DNA of 64,000 bases from Laspinema palackyanum D2a (lineage in GTDB: Bacteria; Cyanobacteriota; Cyanobacteriia; Cyanobacteriales; Laspinemataceae): contig JAMXFF010000002.1 of assembly GCA_025370845.1 (NCBI GenBank), positions 1-64,000 on the forward strand, read 5' to 3'. Positions 43,307 through 52,358 of the stretch are shown piece after piece. The position numbers were made by a program, and so were the translations under genes. How positions within the stretch are numbered: position 1 is the first letter of the stretch; each line of letters starts with the position of its first letter. The notes below the pieces were generated by a model. The model made no database searches. It was not told the DNA's origin and saw nothing but the letters and a program-made list of their open reading frames with translations.

Positions 43307-43605
43307 AGCAATTCATAATCATTCCTAGAATACAAGGTTTGCTTGTTTTGCTCATGCTGATTCTGTTCGGGCTAGACCTGGCTAAACCAGGAATTGGTCA
43401 ATTTGCACTCATCCCAAGTTGGAAACAATCCGCCCAAACCAGTATTCCGAAAATTCCAAACTCACTCCCAATTCCTTCTATTCCCGCCATTCGGACTCAA
43501 ACTGCCACCCCTTCAGCCGCACCGAACAAACCCACTCAACCCCCACCACAACGAGCCAACTGCACAGTGGTCGAAACCTATGCCGGTCAATGTCAACCAA
43601 TATGA
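43303..43605 (+). CDS. Small membrane-anchored proline-rich protein
   Basis: 100 aa from ATG 43303. An N-terminal hydrophobic helix (GLLVLLMLILFGLDLA) could be an anchor or uncleaved signal. A Pro/Ser/Thr/Gln-rich exported tail follows, with one late cysteine pair (NCTVVETYAGQC). It overlaps both neighbours by 4 bp. The proline-rich rod is of a kind seen in envelope-spanning proteins. Function unknown. Confidence 0.5.
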   Translation: MKQFIIIPRIQGLLVLLMLILFGLDLAKPGIGQFALIPSWKQSAQTSIPKIPNSLPIPSIPAIRTQTATPSAAPNKPTQPPPQRANCTVVETYAGQCQPI

Positions 43606-44486
43606 ACCAAACCTCACTTGATATACTGCAACGTCTCCCAGATGAGTTTCAATATCGCGAACTCAAAGGGATTGAACTGCGAACCGAGCGCCAAAGCCAA
43701 GAACAACGCGAACGCACTGAAGCCGAAAATCAACAATGGATTGCTCATTGGGAATCCCAGGCAACGGACAAGGAACGAGCAAGGGCACAATATCAAGCAG
43801 CAGTGAATCGGGGTCAGGCTGTCTGTGCGATCGCCAGTTTGATTTTGCTCTCGTTCATGCTGATTCCGGGACTCAACCGAATGGCAGAACGCACCCTCAA
43901 ACTTTACGAGTGGACTCATTCACCGGCAACCACGACGGCAACCACGGTAACCAATGCTCACCCCTACTCCAACAAGACAACGGCTCCGGTTGCTCAGGCA
44001 AAAGTTGTCCCGTTCCGGCCACTAAAACAACATCGCGGTCCTCATTTTTACGATGATACCCCAACAGGTTCTTATGATTATGTCCTCGAACGCGATGGGT
44101 CAACAGCCGTCCCTATTCCTTCCCCTTGTAATGGAATTATTGGCCGAGTATGGTTCCAAGGTCGGACAGGAAACCTCTCAACAGGTTTTGGTGCAGGTCA
44201 GATTGTTGAGGTGGCCTGTGACGGTGGCAAACTTTGGCTGTTTGGACATTTGGTAAAAGGGTCGCCAACAAAACAACCGGGCGATCGCATTACCAAAGGA
44301 GAGGATATCGGCATCCAGGGTAAAACTGGGCGGACAAGTGGCGTTCACATCCACAACCAAATTCATGAATATTCCATTGGAATTGACGGGGTTCCCGTGC
44401 GCGGCGCTCGCATTACAGACCGAAAACTCACCCAGCCCCTCATTGATGAATATCGCGATTTCTTAGCAACAGGAGGCGATAAGTGA
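43602..44486 (+). CDS. Membrane-anchored M23 (LytM-like) peptidase, possibly degenerate
   Basis: 294 aa from ATG 43602. It is Gln/Glu-rich at the start, with one transmembrane helix (about 80-98, CAIASLILLSFMLIPGL) and a C-terminal M23-like domain (about 155-265). The H-x-H motif is present (GVHIHNQIH), as are the FGHL catalytic His and the GDRITKGEDIGIQGKTGRTSG lead-in. The first zinc motif, normally HxxxD, reads TGSYD, so the first His ligand seems lost. It may be a wall-binding rather than a cleaving protein. In this operon it could open or anchor to peptidoglycan. Confidence 0.7.
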   Translation: MNQTSLDILQRLPDEFQYRELKGIELRTERQSQEQRERTEAENQQWIAHWESQATDKERARAQYQAAVNRGQAVCAIASLILLSFMLIPGLNRMAERTLKLYEWTHSPATTTATTVTNAHPYSNKTTAPVAQAKVVPFRPLKQHRGPHFYDDTPTGSYDYVLERDGSTAVPIPSPCNGIIGRVWFQGRTGNLSTGFGAGQIVEVACDGGKLWLFGHLVKGSPTKQPGDRITKGEDIGIQGKTGRTSGVHIHNQIHEYSIGIDGVPVRGARITDRKLTQPLIDEYRDFLATGGDK

Positions 44487-45622
44487 AACTTCACCACAAG
44501 ATTTTGATAGGAGCCAGCGTAGGTGCGATCGCCATTGGAGGAATCAACCACCACATCAACGTAATGCCGTGCCAATTGCTGTCACCTGGAGCCAAGCAGA
44601 TGTGCGAATTCGCAACCATTCCGGACACCGCCGCTGCTACTCAAAGTGGGTTTGTTTTAGGTGGAACTCTGACGGCCATCGGTCTGGGATTGTCCGTCTT
44701 GTCACATTCAGGCAGCCTCCGCAATGGAGGCAATCGCTCCGACAACATAGCCCCTGACTCGTTCAGTTCAGCCACCAGTGTCGGCGAGTTGTACGCCCAG
44801 CAGTTGATGCAACGTCTCCAGCAACCGTTACCGCAGCAGGCTGAGTTTAACTGGAATTGGTTGCTTTATGGTGCGGTTGGGATTGCTGGTGCCATCGCCA
44901 TCATCAATCCCACCACTCGCCAAACAATTGCTGAAACGGGGCTGGTTCGTCCTCTTGCTACTGCCCTTGAAACCATCACCTACCGGACTCCCCCAGCGAT
45001 TGCCGATGTTGCAAAAGATATGAATTCCATTGCTGTTTATGCTATTGGTCACGCTGAAGGAAACTTGACTGTCTCCGGACAAGAAACATCCTTGATTAAA
45101 GGTCATGTTGACCCTAGTTTGATTGGTGGTAGAAGAGTCTGGAATAAAGGTTGGTGCAGTAATTATGGAAAAGGCGGTAATTTAGACCAAGCCAATCAAG
45201 GGTGCTTGCAGCGTACACAATCTCGGATTACCTTAATTTCTTCTAAGATGCAACAAAATGGTCTACCACCTGAACAAAATTTTGAACTTTTCCTTAATAT
45301 TTTAGACCTTTGGAATCAAGCCAGTCCCCGAGTGAGTGATGTTGCTCCCAAAGTTGCCGGTGATTTATTCAAAAAAGGATTACGAGGTGATGAATTGATT
45401 CAACAAACTCGTATTGAATCTTTTCGTGATGAATCAACTGGTCTATTAAGCGCTGGTGGTTTGTTCAATATTTGCGCTAACCCTCGCAATCAAGCTCATG
45501 ATTTCGTCAAGATGCACCCTTACCGTTCTGAAAATTGGAGAAATGGCTGTATCGACTGGGACCAAAATCGACGACGTAAAGCAATCAGTAATGTCTTAAA
45601 ACACCGAGGTTATAAAAGATGA
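44483..45622 (+). CDS. Membrane protein with possible wall-hydrolase-like C-terminus
   Basis: 379 aa starting at GTG 44483 (GTGA overlap with the M23 gene). Three hydrophobic segments occupy the first 170 residues (ILIGASVGAIAIGGI, VLGGTLTAIGLGLSVL, WLLYGAVGIAGAIAII). The last 180 residues form a soluble domain (YAIGHAEGNLTV, IKGHVDPS, CSNYGKGGN, GLRGDELIQQTR). AIGHAEG...GHxDP resembles a cyanobacterial domain that I believe is lysozyme-like; that is a weak memory and not a family match. Being next to the M23 gene supports a peptidoglycan role. Confidence 0.5.
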   Translation: MKLHHKILIGASVGAIAIGGINHHINVMPCQLLSPGAKQMCEFATIPDTAAATQSGFVLGGTLTAIGLGLSVLSHSGSLRNGGNRSDNIAPDSFSSATSVGELYAQQLMQRLQQPLPQQAEFNWNWLLYGAVGIAGAIAIINPTTRQTIAETGLVRPLATALETITYRTPPAIADVAKDMNSIAVYAIGHAEGNLTVSGQETSLIKGHVDPSLIGGRRVWNKGWCSNYGKGGNLDQANQGCLQRTQSRITLISSKMQQNGLPPEQNFELFLNILDLWNQASPRVSDVAPKVAGDLFKKGLRGDELIQQTRIESFRDESTGLLSAGGLFNICANPRNQAHDFVKMHPYRSENWRNGCIDWDQNRRRKAISNVLKHRGYKR

Positions 45623-45927
45623 AAGACTTTGTTTCTGGAATATTTGTTGGTGGTTTCATCGTGGCTGCTGTTTATTTGGGTTGGGTTCACTTTGAGTTTG
45701 AATTGTTTGGTATAATTATCAATAGCACTCAATTTGAATCCGAAAATAATGCTCGATGTCGTGAGGAACTTAAACGGGCTAATCAACGCGCTTTTGCTTC
45801 AGATAAAATTGCTCAACAAATGCGAAATCGTGCCTTAATTGCTGAACAACAACTTCATCAAATTCATCAACAAAATTTACAATCACACCCAACTAACCCT
45901 CAACGTAATCAACAACTAGAACCATGA
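45619..45927 (+). CDS. Small membrane protein with coiled-coil tail
   Basis: 102 aa; the ATG overlaps the previous stop (ATGA). One N-terminal helix (FVSGIFVGGFIVAAVYLGWV) is followed by a Gln/Asn/Arg-rich helical tail (REELKRANQRAFASDKIAQQM...EQQLHQIHQQN). It resembles in shape the small Rz-like or spacer proteins of envelope systems, but no motif supports a name. Confidence 0.45.
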   Translation: MKDFVSGIFVGGFIVAAVYLGWVHFEFELFGIIINSTQFESENNARCREELKRANQRAFASDKIAQQMRNRALIAEQQLHQIHQQNLQSHPTNPQRNQQLEP

Positions 45928-46391
45928 AATTTATTGGAATAGACCCAGGAATCACAGGAGCGGTTGCTATAATCAACTCCTCAAAAATTCAATTAATTGA
46001 TTCACCAATTTTTCAAATAAAAACCAAGAAAAAACCTGATATTGCTGGATATTATCAAATTCTTAAACAATACACGGAGGATTCTACAGCAATTATAGAA
46101 GAAGTCCATGCAATGCCAGGACAAGGGGGTGTAAGTGGATTCAATTTTGGGACAGCATTCGGTATATGGATTGGAATATTGGCGGCTTTAGAAATTCCTT
46201 ATGAATTTGTTTCACCCCAAAAATGGAAACGCCAGATGGGAGTAAAAGGAGAAAAAGATGAATCAAGAACTGTAGCTTTCCAATTATTTCCTCATCTGGC
46301 AGACCAATTAAATCTCAAAAAACATCATAACCGCGCTGATGCTTTATTGATGGCTGAATATTGTAAGAGGCGCTTTTCTATTGATGGCTAA
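45924..46391 (+). CDS. RuvC-like Holliday-junction / crossover nuclease
   Basis: 155 aa. RNase H-fold nuclease with catalytic candidates D7 (FIGIDPGITGAVA), E59/E60 (IIEEVHAMPGQGG) and D139 (HHNRADALLMAEY). This is the compact RuvC-like form seen on phages and plasmids, not the chromosomal RuvC. It probably resolves branched DNA, for example during replication or transfer of the element. It is the last gene of the operon, coupled by ATGA. It converges on the collagen-like gene with only 8 bp between. Confidence 0.8.
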   Translation: MKFIGIDPGITGAVAIINSSKIQLIDSPIFQIKTKKKPDIAGYYQILKQYTEDSTAIIEEVHAMPGQGGVSGFNFGTAFGIWIGILAALEIPYEFVSPQKWKRQMGVKGEKDESRTVAFQLFPHLADQLNLKKHHNRADALLMAEYCKRRFSIDG

Positions 46392-46399
46392 ATGTCAAG

Positions 46400-47932
46400 T
46401 TAGGTAATAAAGAAACTGATACCAGCCATTGAAATTGTGTTATTTGTTGGAGACGCAGGAATACCCGCAATTATTTGTCCTGCTGTGTTAACATCTACTC
46501 TGACAAGAGTACCTCCATTCACAAAGCCTACTTGCCAACTGATTTGATTAACATTCGGTCTATATCCCACCGGCAACGTTCCAAATATTGTTCTATCACC
46601 ACTCACTCGTTCTGCTATTCCTTGCAATAGGACAAGTTTACCCATTCTCCGGCAAGTAACAGGATGCCCACTCAACGACTGCCATCCTGCCGCGAATGTT
46701 ATCCCTACAGGTGCTTCAGCAGTAGCAATTGGTCCCTCTGGTCCTTGTGGTCCTTGTGGTCCGGTTGCACCTGTTGCACCTGTTGCACCTGTTGCACCTG
46801 TTAAACCTCGTAAACCTTGTGGACCTTGTGGACCTTGTGGACCAGTTAAACCTTGAATTCCTTCTGGGCCGGTTGCACCAACATCACCCTTATCTCCTTT
46901 TGGACCAACAGGACCAACGGGACCGGGTTCACCTTGTGGACCTTGTGGACCTTCTGGACCACCAGCGGGACCAGGTTCACCTTGAATTCCTTGTGGACCA
47001 ACAGGACCAACAGGACCAACAGGACCTTCTGGACCAATATCACCTTTATCACCTTTAGGACCAGGTTGACCTTGTGGACCAATTGGACCGGGTTCACCAG
47101 TATCACCTTTTAAACCTTGAATTCCTTGTGGACCGGGTTCACCAATATCACCTTTGGGACCAATAGGACCAATATCACCAACCGGACCGGCTTGACCTTG
47201 TGGACCAACCGGACCAACTGGACCAACTGGACCGGGTTGACCAACTTCTCCTTTATCTCCTTTTGGACCAATGGGACCGGGTTGACCAATAGGACCGGCT
47301 TCACCAACTGGACCGGGTTCACCTTGTGGACCTGGGTCACCTTTATCACCTTTGGGACCAATTGGACCTGGGTCACCTTGTGGACCAACGGGACCAACTA
47401 TCCCGGGTTCACCTATATCACCTTTATCACCTTTTGGACCTGGGTCGCCTTGTGGACCTGGGTCACCTTGTGGGCCTTTTAAATCAACAAGTTCACCAAA
47501 AGTCCCGTTTGTATTTTGGAGTTGAAGTTGAGTACCAATCCATTGATGAGTTGGAAGTACCACATCATCATCAATAATCCAAAGACTTGCTCTAGTAATC
47601 TCGCCTAGTTCTGTTCCAAATACATTGATTAAATCCAGAGGAATAAATTCATTTGGTTCAACCATTAAATCTTCAATGATTTCAAAATCACAGAATTTTA
47701 CACCTCCTTCCCCATCGGCCCACAACAAATCTTGACCTGTTCCCGTGCCATGAGGAACATCATAATCTGATTTTCTAGTTGCTCTACCTTCAATAGTAGT
47801 TGACGAAATATTGCGTACTCTTACCCCACATTGACCTGTTAAATCTCCTTCTCTGATTACTCCTACTTTTGGAGTCAACCAATTTCCATCTTCCCTTACA
47901 CGATATTCTGCTTGAGTGAATTGTAATGTCAT
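46400..47932 (-). CDS. Collagen-like fibre protein
   Basis: 510 aa. Residues 1-125 look like a Calx-beta-type domain ([15 protein letters not shown]...[25 protein letters not shown]). Residues about 153-402 are roughly 83 Gly-X-Y triplets ([16 protein letters not shown], ending GATGATGAT) with one break near 323. Residues 403-510 form a compact C-terminal domain ([28 protein letters not shown]) that probably trimerises, as in tail fibres and bacterial collagens. No signal peptide is seen. It lies 33 bp after a PPC-domain gene in the CHAT operon. A surface fibre or adhesin is most likely. Confidence 0.85.
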   Translation of the reverse strand: MTLQFTQAEYRVREDGNWLTPKVGVIREGDLTGQCGVRVRNISSTTIEGRATRKSDYDVPHGTGTGQDLLWADGEGGVKFCDFEIIEDLMVEPNEFIPLDLINVFGTELGEITRASLWIIDDDVVLPTHQWIGTQLQLQNTNGTFGELVDLKGPQGDPGPQGDPGPKGDKGDIGEPGIVGPVGPQGDPGPIGPKGDKGDPGPQGEPGPVGEAGPIGQPGPIGPKGDKGEVGQPGPVGPVGPVGPQGQAGPVGDIGPIGPKGDIGEPGPQGIQGLKGDTGEPGPIGPQGQPGPKGDKGDIGPEGPVGPVGPVGPQGIQGEPGPAGGPEGPQGPQGEPGPVGPVGPKGDKGDVGATGPEGIQGLTGPQGPQGPQGLRGLTGATGATGATGATGPQGPQGPEGPIATAEAPVGITFAAGWQSLSGHPVTCRRMGKLVLLQGIAERVSGDRTIFGTLPVGYRPNVNQISWQVGFVNGGTLVRVDVNTAGQIIAGIPASPTNNTISMAGISFFIT

Positions 47933-47965
47933 AATTTCTAAACCCTCAATTTATTCAAAATTATA

Positions 47966-49279
47966 TCATGGAGTCAAATACAGGGTCGAATTAAATTCTT
48001 CTGGCATAGAAGATTCGGTACTGTATTGAAGATAATATGTTCCGGGGTTTAGTCGAATTGTCCCTTCACTTTGATAAGCATCATTAGAATCCCAGATAAC
48101 TGAATTAGCTTGTTCATTAAGTAAAGCAGCGATGGCATTATTAGTGGTTAATCGTAAAGTCGCTGGCATAGCAAGATGGAAGGTGAAAAAGTCAACGACA
48201 TCATCACCCCCAATAGTTTCTATAATTTCGCTATAACCTGAGTGGTCTGAACCTGAGATTTCTCCATTATTCCAAATAATCCCTTCTGGTTCAAATCCTT
48301 CTGGATAAAGAGTTCCTAAGAACCACGCAGTATCCGCAGAATTATTGCCATTACCTTCAATTTCCTCAAATATTTCGGCAATTCTTTCTATTTGAGGGAT
48401 GTGTAATTCTGTAGTTCCTGTTGTATCAACTGTATCTAATGCTAGAAATCCAAGGGTTCCATTAGCCACTCTAATTTGAATGGTGATTAAATTACTAATT
48501 TTTCGAGTTGAGCTAAGTGGATTAGTCGCTTGACTTGGAATTCCCCACAGAGTTAAAGTCTCATCCGCCCAAACATAAATAGCATCTTTCTCTGTTTCCG
48601 AGGTTGAGATTTGCCATTTAACTTCATAAATTCCGGGTAACAGATTGTTCCATATAGCCAAACTGCCTTCTACTCCGTAGCCATTTAATCTTGAGCGATC
48701 GCCTGTCAATTCTTGAGAAAGAGTTGAAATAGCTCTTGCACCTGTTGCTGTTGATATTTGACAAGTTGTGTCTGTTTGTACATTGCCTATTGTTTTTGTT
48801 GGTATCAGAGATATTGGTTCTGGCACCAAATATGGTAACGGTGACAAATATTGTAAATTGCGTATTTTGAATTCAGTGTTGCCTATTTTGGAAAATACAT
48901 CCAAGGCAACAAAGGTGATGTAATCATAAACAACTTCAATAGTGGTAGTAAACCAATTTCTTACCCACACTGTAGAAGATTGTTGAGTAGCTCCTTCTCG
49001 TCCTGTTACTTTGACGAATCTTTTTCCATTCCAGGCATAGAGTGAATCATTGTACTCTAATTCTCTTGAGTATAAACTTACCTCTATTTGATAAACTCCC
49101 GGAGCCAAGCCAGTTAATTTAGCTGCACTTCCTTCTGTTCCTTTCTCTGATAGGAAGTTTTCTGTTCCTGTTACTATTTCCCACAACCTCGACATTTGTA
49201 AACTTGTGTTTCCTGTCGATAAAGTAATTTCTGACTGGTCTATCTGTACTGTGCCTCTTGTCAGTATTGAATTCTGCAT
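47966..49279 (-). CDS. Exported-type protein with duplicated domain and PPC-like end
   Basis: 437 aa. Two related beta-rich domains (about 15-148 and 170-300) each contain a GxEGSxAx(L/N)xxLxPGxYxxxxxxSxxExxDxxYxW core. The C-terminal 125 residues look like a bacterial pre-peptidase C-terminal (PPC) domain (DDVVDFFTFHLAMPATLRLT, GTIRLNPGTYYLQYS). No classical signal peptide is visible. It sits between the CHAT and collagen genes on the same strand, so it is probably a surface partner or a substrate of the CHAT protease. Family unknown. Confidence 0.6.
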   Translation of the reverse strand: MQNSILTRGTVQIDQSEITLSTGNTSLQMSRLWEIVTGTENFLSEKGTEGSAAKLTGLAPGVYQIEVSLYSRELEYNDSLYAWNGKRFVKVTGREGATQQSSTVWVRNWFTTTIEVVYDYITFVALDVFSKIGNTEFKIRNLQYLSPLPYLVPEPISLIPTKTIGNVQTDTTCQISTATGARAISTLSQELTGDRSRLNGYGVEGSLAIWNNLLPGIYEVKWQISTSETEKDAIYVWADETLTLWGIPSQATNPLSSTRKISNLITIQIRVANGTLGFLALDTVDTTGTTELHIPQIERIAEIFEEIEGNGNNSADTAWFLGTLYPEGFEPEGIIWNNGEISGSDHSGYSEIIETIGGDDVVDFFTFHLAMPATLRLTTNNAIAALLNEQANSVIWDSNDAYQSEGTIRLNPGTYYLQYSTESSMPEEFNSTLYLTP

Positions 49280-49330
49280 AATTGAAAATAGAAAGACTCT
49301 TGTCTGATTCTAACATGAATTTTAAAGAAG

Positions 49331-51157
49331 TTATTGACCAATTAAAACGAACCCTGCCCAAAAGAAGGGATGGGAAAATCGGGGGGTATTAATTAAATTT
49401 AATTGAGCTTTAGATAAAGATTCAGATGGAGATAAACCGTGTTGAAAAAGATATTTGTAAAATTCATTCATAAACAGGGCAGTAGCTTCATCATCAACAG
49501 CCCAGAGAGTTGCTAAAGTAAATCGCGCACCGGCACGAGCCGCCAATCCTGCTAATCCCAATGTAGCTTTCTCGTCTCCTACAGCCGTTTCACAAGCCGA
49601 TAATACTAAAAGTTCAATTGGCTTAGAATTTAGGGTTAATAACTTTTCTAATTCTCTAATATTTAACTTACCATTCCAAGTCAATAAAAATGTTTCTTCA
49701 AAACTTGAGCTAAATTTTCCATGTGTTGCCAGATGTACAATTGGATAATAATTTTTCTCTAGTCTTTTCCTCAGATTTTCCAGAGTAAAATCTTGATTCA
49801 GTAAACTCAAACTATGAGGAGCCAATTGCTGAATTGTCTCGATTTCAACTTCTACTTTAGGCAATTCATTAAATGCTTGATGAGATTCAGTGATTCCACC
49901 GGCTAAAATCTCATTCTTTATTGTTTTGGGTTTAGACAATAATCCTTGGGAGATAAGTATCTCATATCGAGTAATAGCATAAGATTCTCCATCGTGCATT
50001 GTTGCCAAAGGCAATCTCCTAAATTGATTATCTAATCTAAAAATTAAAGTTTTGACTTCTCCTGATAAATTTAAAGGTTTTATCAACCAATCATAAAGCT
50101 TTTCAGAAAACTCTTTTGAGTCAATATCTTGAATATTTTCATAAAAGTTATCAGTAAATTGTTGAAATTCTGCTTCGGTGATAGAAACTTGATGAAGTTG
50201 ATAAGTATTGTCTCTCACTGAAAGAATCATTAACCGATTGGGCAGCAGAATCGGATAAATCATAATGCTGTCAGGTTCATCAGATGATATAAATGTTAAG
50301 TCAGATTCTAAGCAAATTTCATCAAAAAAGATGCTAACTTCAGTTGATTGTTTTTGTTCAATGACAGATTGAGCCAATTGTAATTGTTCAGTGCTGGCAT
50401 CTGGTTTAAGTAATATATCCAAAAATTCTTGATAAATCGGTTCAATCTCTTCAAAGTCTAAGGATAAAAATTTAATATGAGATAAAGCATCAGAATACAT
50501 AAGGATAGCCGATTCAGTATTATCCATCTGGGAATATGTTCGAGCCAGACCCCATGCCCAACGAAATAGGGCTTCAGAATCTTGTTGAGATTCGGCAATT
50601 GCATAAGCCTGATAAAATATATCTTTAGCTGATTCAATATTTCCTTGCAATTCATTTGTTCTGGCTCTCAAACCTAATGAATAACTTAGGAATTTTGATT
50701 CAGAAACTTGGTTCAAAATATTTAAGGCTTCTTGATATAGTTCAATTTGGATTAAACTATAACTAAAATGTATTCTTTCTGAATCGGTAGATATTCCATG
50801 TTTAAGTTCATCAATAATTTCTAAAATTTGTTCGGTTACTGGTTGTTGTTTGATAAGCAGAGAGAGCAGATTGAGTTGAGCCATGATATAGGTATCATTC
50901 TCGTCTGTCTGGTTTATAATGGATTGATATAATCTAATCGCTCGATTTGGGTCATTAGTTTGAACTAAGTTAGCTAAAATTATTACAGCTTTTGAGCGGT
51001 AGCTATTTGATGGAGCTATTTGTACTGCCCTTTCGGCTGCTGTGATATCTCCCTTAATTGCTTTATCAATTAATTCTGAATACACCTCTGTAGATAAAGT
51101 CTCTGTAGAGATTGACAATGTTGTTAACAAACCCATGACTATGGAAGATAATCTCAT
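49331..51157 (-). CDS. CHAT-domain (caspase-like) protease with helical repeats
   Basis: 608 aa. A signal-like N-terminus (MRLSSIVMGLLTTLSIS) is followed by TPR-like helices to about residue 290. The C-terminal CHAT domain has its catalytic pair visible: His in VHLATHG (near 475) and Cys in VLSACETA (near 519), followed by GLAGLAARAGARFTLATLW and the terminal HPFFWAGFVLIG. CHAT proteases cleave specific partners in bacterial signalling or defence. It heads a - strand operon with two surface-type genes. It is divergent from a TPR-membrane protein whose start lies inside its own 5' end. ATG 51136 is an alternative start. Confidence 0.9.
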   Translation of the reverse strand: MRLSSIVMGLLTTLSISTETLSTEVYSELIDKAIKGDITAAERAVQIAPSNSYRSKAVIILANLVQTNDPNRAIRLYQSIINQTDENDTYIMAQLNLLSLLIKQQPVTEQILEIIDELKHGISTDSERIHFSYSLIQIELYQEALNILNQVSESKFLSYSLGLRARTNELQGNIESAKDIFYQAYAIAESQQDSEALFRWAWGLARTYSQMDNTESAILMYSDALSHIKFLSLDFEEIEPIYQEFLDILLKPDASTEQLQLAQSVIEQKQSTEVSIFFDEICLESDLTFISSDEPDSIMIYPILLPNRLMILSVRDNTYQLHQVSITEAEFQQFTDNFYENIQDIDSKEFSEKLYDWLIKPLNLSGEVKTLIFRLDNQFRRLPLATMHDGESYAITRYEILISQGLLSKPKTIKNEILAGGITESHQAFNELPKVEVEIETIQQLAPHSLSLLNQDFTLENLRKRLEKNYYPIVHLATHGKFSSSFEETFLLTWNGKLNIRELEKLLTLNSKPIELLVLSACETAVGDEKATLGLAGLAARAGARFTLATLWAVDDEATALFMNEFYKYLFQHGLSPSESLSKAQLNLINTPRFSHPFFWAGFVLIGQ

Positions 51158-52358
51158 TAAGTTAATTGATATTTATGATAAAAGTATCTCTAATTATAAT
51201 CCAGATAATTTACTTTCACTCTTAATCAATCGGTCTAATATTCAGAATCAATTAAATAGTTCTCCAGAAAGTTGTCTAAGAATTTTGGAATTAGACCAAA
51301 ACTTCAAACGACTTAATTTAGAGATTCCTGAAGAATATCGTCAACTTTTTAATCCTGAGCAATCACATTGGTGGTGGTTTTGTAAGACCCGACATAAACT
51401 AGATAAATTAGATTGGTTATGGAACGATATTTCTTTAGGTGTGTTTGCTGCTGCTGCTTCTGTTTTAATAGATACTTGCAGCAAGTTTTTATTAATTGGT
51501 CCTGACATTATTAGTTCTCTGATTCTAGGTAGTCATTCTATCTTAGCTGTTCTTGCTGTCCAGGGTTCTCTTACTAAAAAAGGTCAATTTATCCTGGAAA
51601 CTCTTTTTAAAAACCTTGGTCTTCCTCGCTATTTATGGAAAGAATCACAGCTATTTTTTAGTATAATTTGTTTAGTGATTGTTTTGCTGTTCCATAATTA
51701 TGTACTTCCTGCTTTATCATCTTACTACACAACCAGAGGAATTGTTTATTATGAACAGGGAGAACTATTTGAGGCCAATCAAAGATTTAAGAGAGCTTTT
51801 AAAGTAGATGAAACCAATGCTAAAGCTGCTTATCAACTAGGCTTAATTCAAGAATCATTAGATTTAGATGAGGCGATAAAATATTACAAAATAGCTTTAA
51901 ATAGTGGATATGTTCCAGCCTATAACAATCTAGGAAGAATTTTGCTAAAATCAGGAGAACTAGAATTAGCTACAGTATTTTTATTACAAGGAATGAGAGA
52001 ATTGGAGAATACCAATTATGAAGAATTAGAATACTATTTATTAAAAAATTTAGGATGGGTACGCTTAAAACAAGGAAGATATGAAGAAGCTAAAACAGTC
52101 CTAGAATTAGCGGCTAAGGTTGGATTACCATATAGAAAAGGAGTAGCAAGTCAATGTTTATTGGCACAAGTCAAAGAAAATTTACGTCTGGACCCACAAA
52201 GTGAATGGCAAAATTGTCTGGCCTATGCTTCATCAAATAATCCAGATGAGGATGAATGGATACATCAAGCTAGAGAATTTTACAAGGAAAATGAGGAAAA
52301 AATTTGGACTGATTACAACAATTCTTTGGATGAGTTTAACAACAACAGTAAACGCTAA
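51135..52358 (+). CDS. TPR membrane protein, divergent from the CHAT gene
   Basis: About 407 aa from ATG 51135 (51141 equally likely). A soluble start (about 75 aa) precedes three hydrophobic segments (LGVFAAAASVLIDTCSKFLLI, IISSLILGSHSILAVLAV, SIICLVIVLLFHNYVL). TPR-like repeats follow (TTRGIVYYEQGELFEANQRF, AAYQLGLIQESLDLDEAIKYY and later). The 5' end overlaps the 5' end of the CHAT gene on the other strand. The 3' end overlaps the FecR-like gene by 68 bp. It is probably a membrane-bound scaffold for the CHAT system. Confidence 0.65.
   Translation: MTMEDNLIKLIDIYDKSISNYNPDNLLSLLINRSNIQNQLNSSPESCLRILELDQNFKRLNLEIPEEYRQLFNPEQSHWWWFCKTRHKLDKLDWLWNDISLGVFAAAASVLIDTCSKFLLIGPDIISSLILGSHSILAVLAVQGSLTKKGQFILETLFKNLGLPRYLWKESQLFFSIICLVIVLLFHNYVLPALSSYYTTRGIVYYEQGELFEANQRFKRAFKVDETNAKAAYQLGLIQESLDLDEAIKYYKIALNSGYVPAYNNLGRILLKSGELELATVFLLQGMRELENTNYEELEYYLLKNLGWVRLKQGRYEEAKTVLELAAKVGLPYRKGVASQCLLAQVKENLRLDPQSEWQNCLAYASSNNPDEDEWIHQAREFYKENEEKIWTDYNNSLDEFNNNSKR

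Noticed and set aside
46729..47577. Several ORFs antisense or shifted to the collagen repeats
   Set aside because: Products of Gly-X-Y DNA read in other frames; very low complexity and no starts or contexts that suggest genes.
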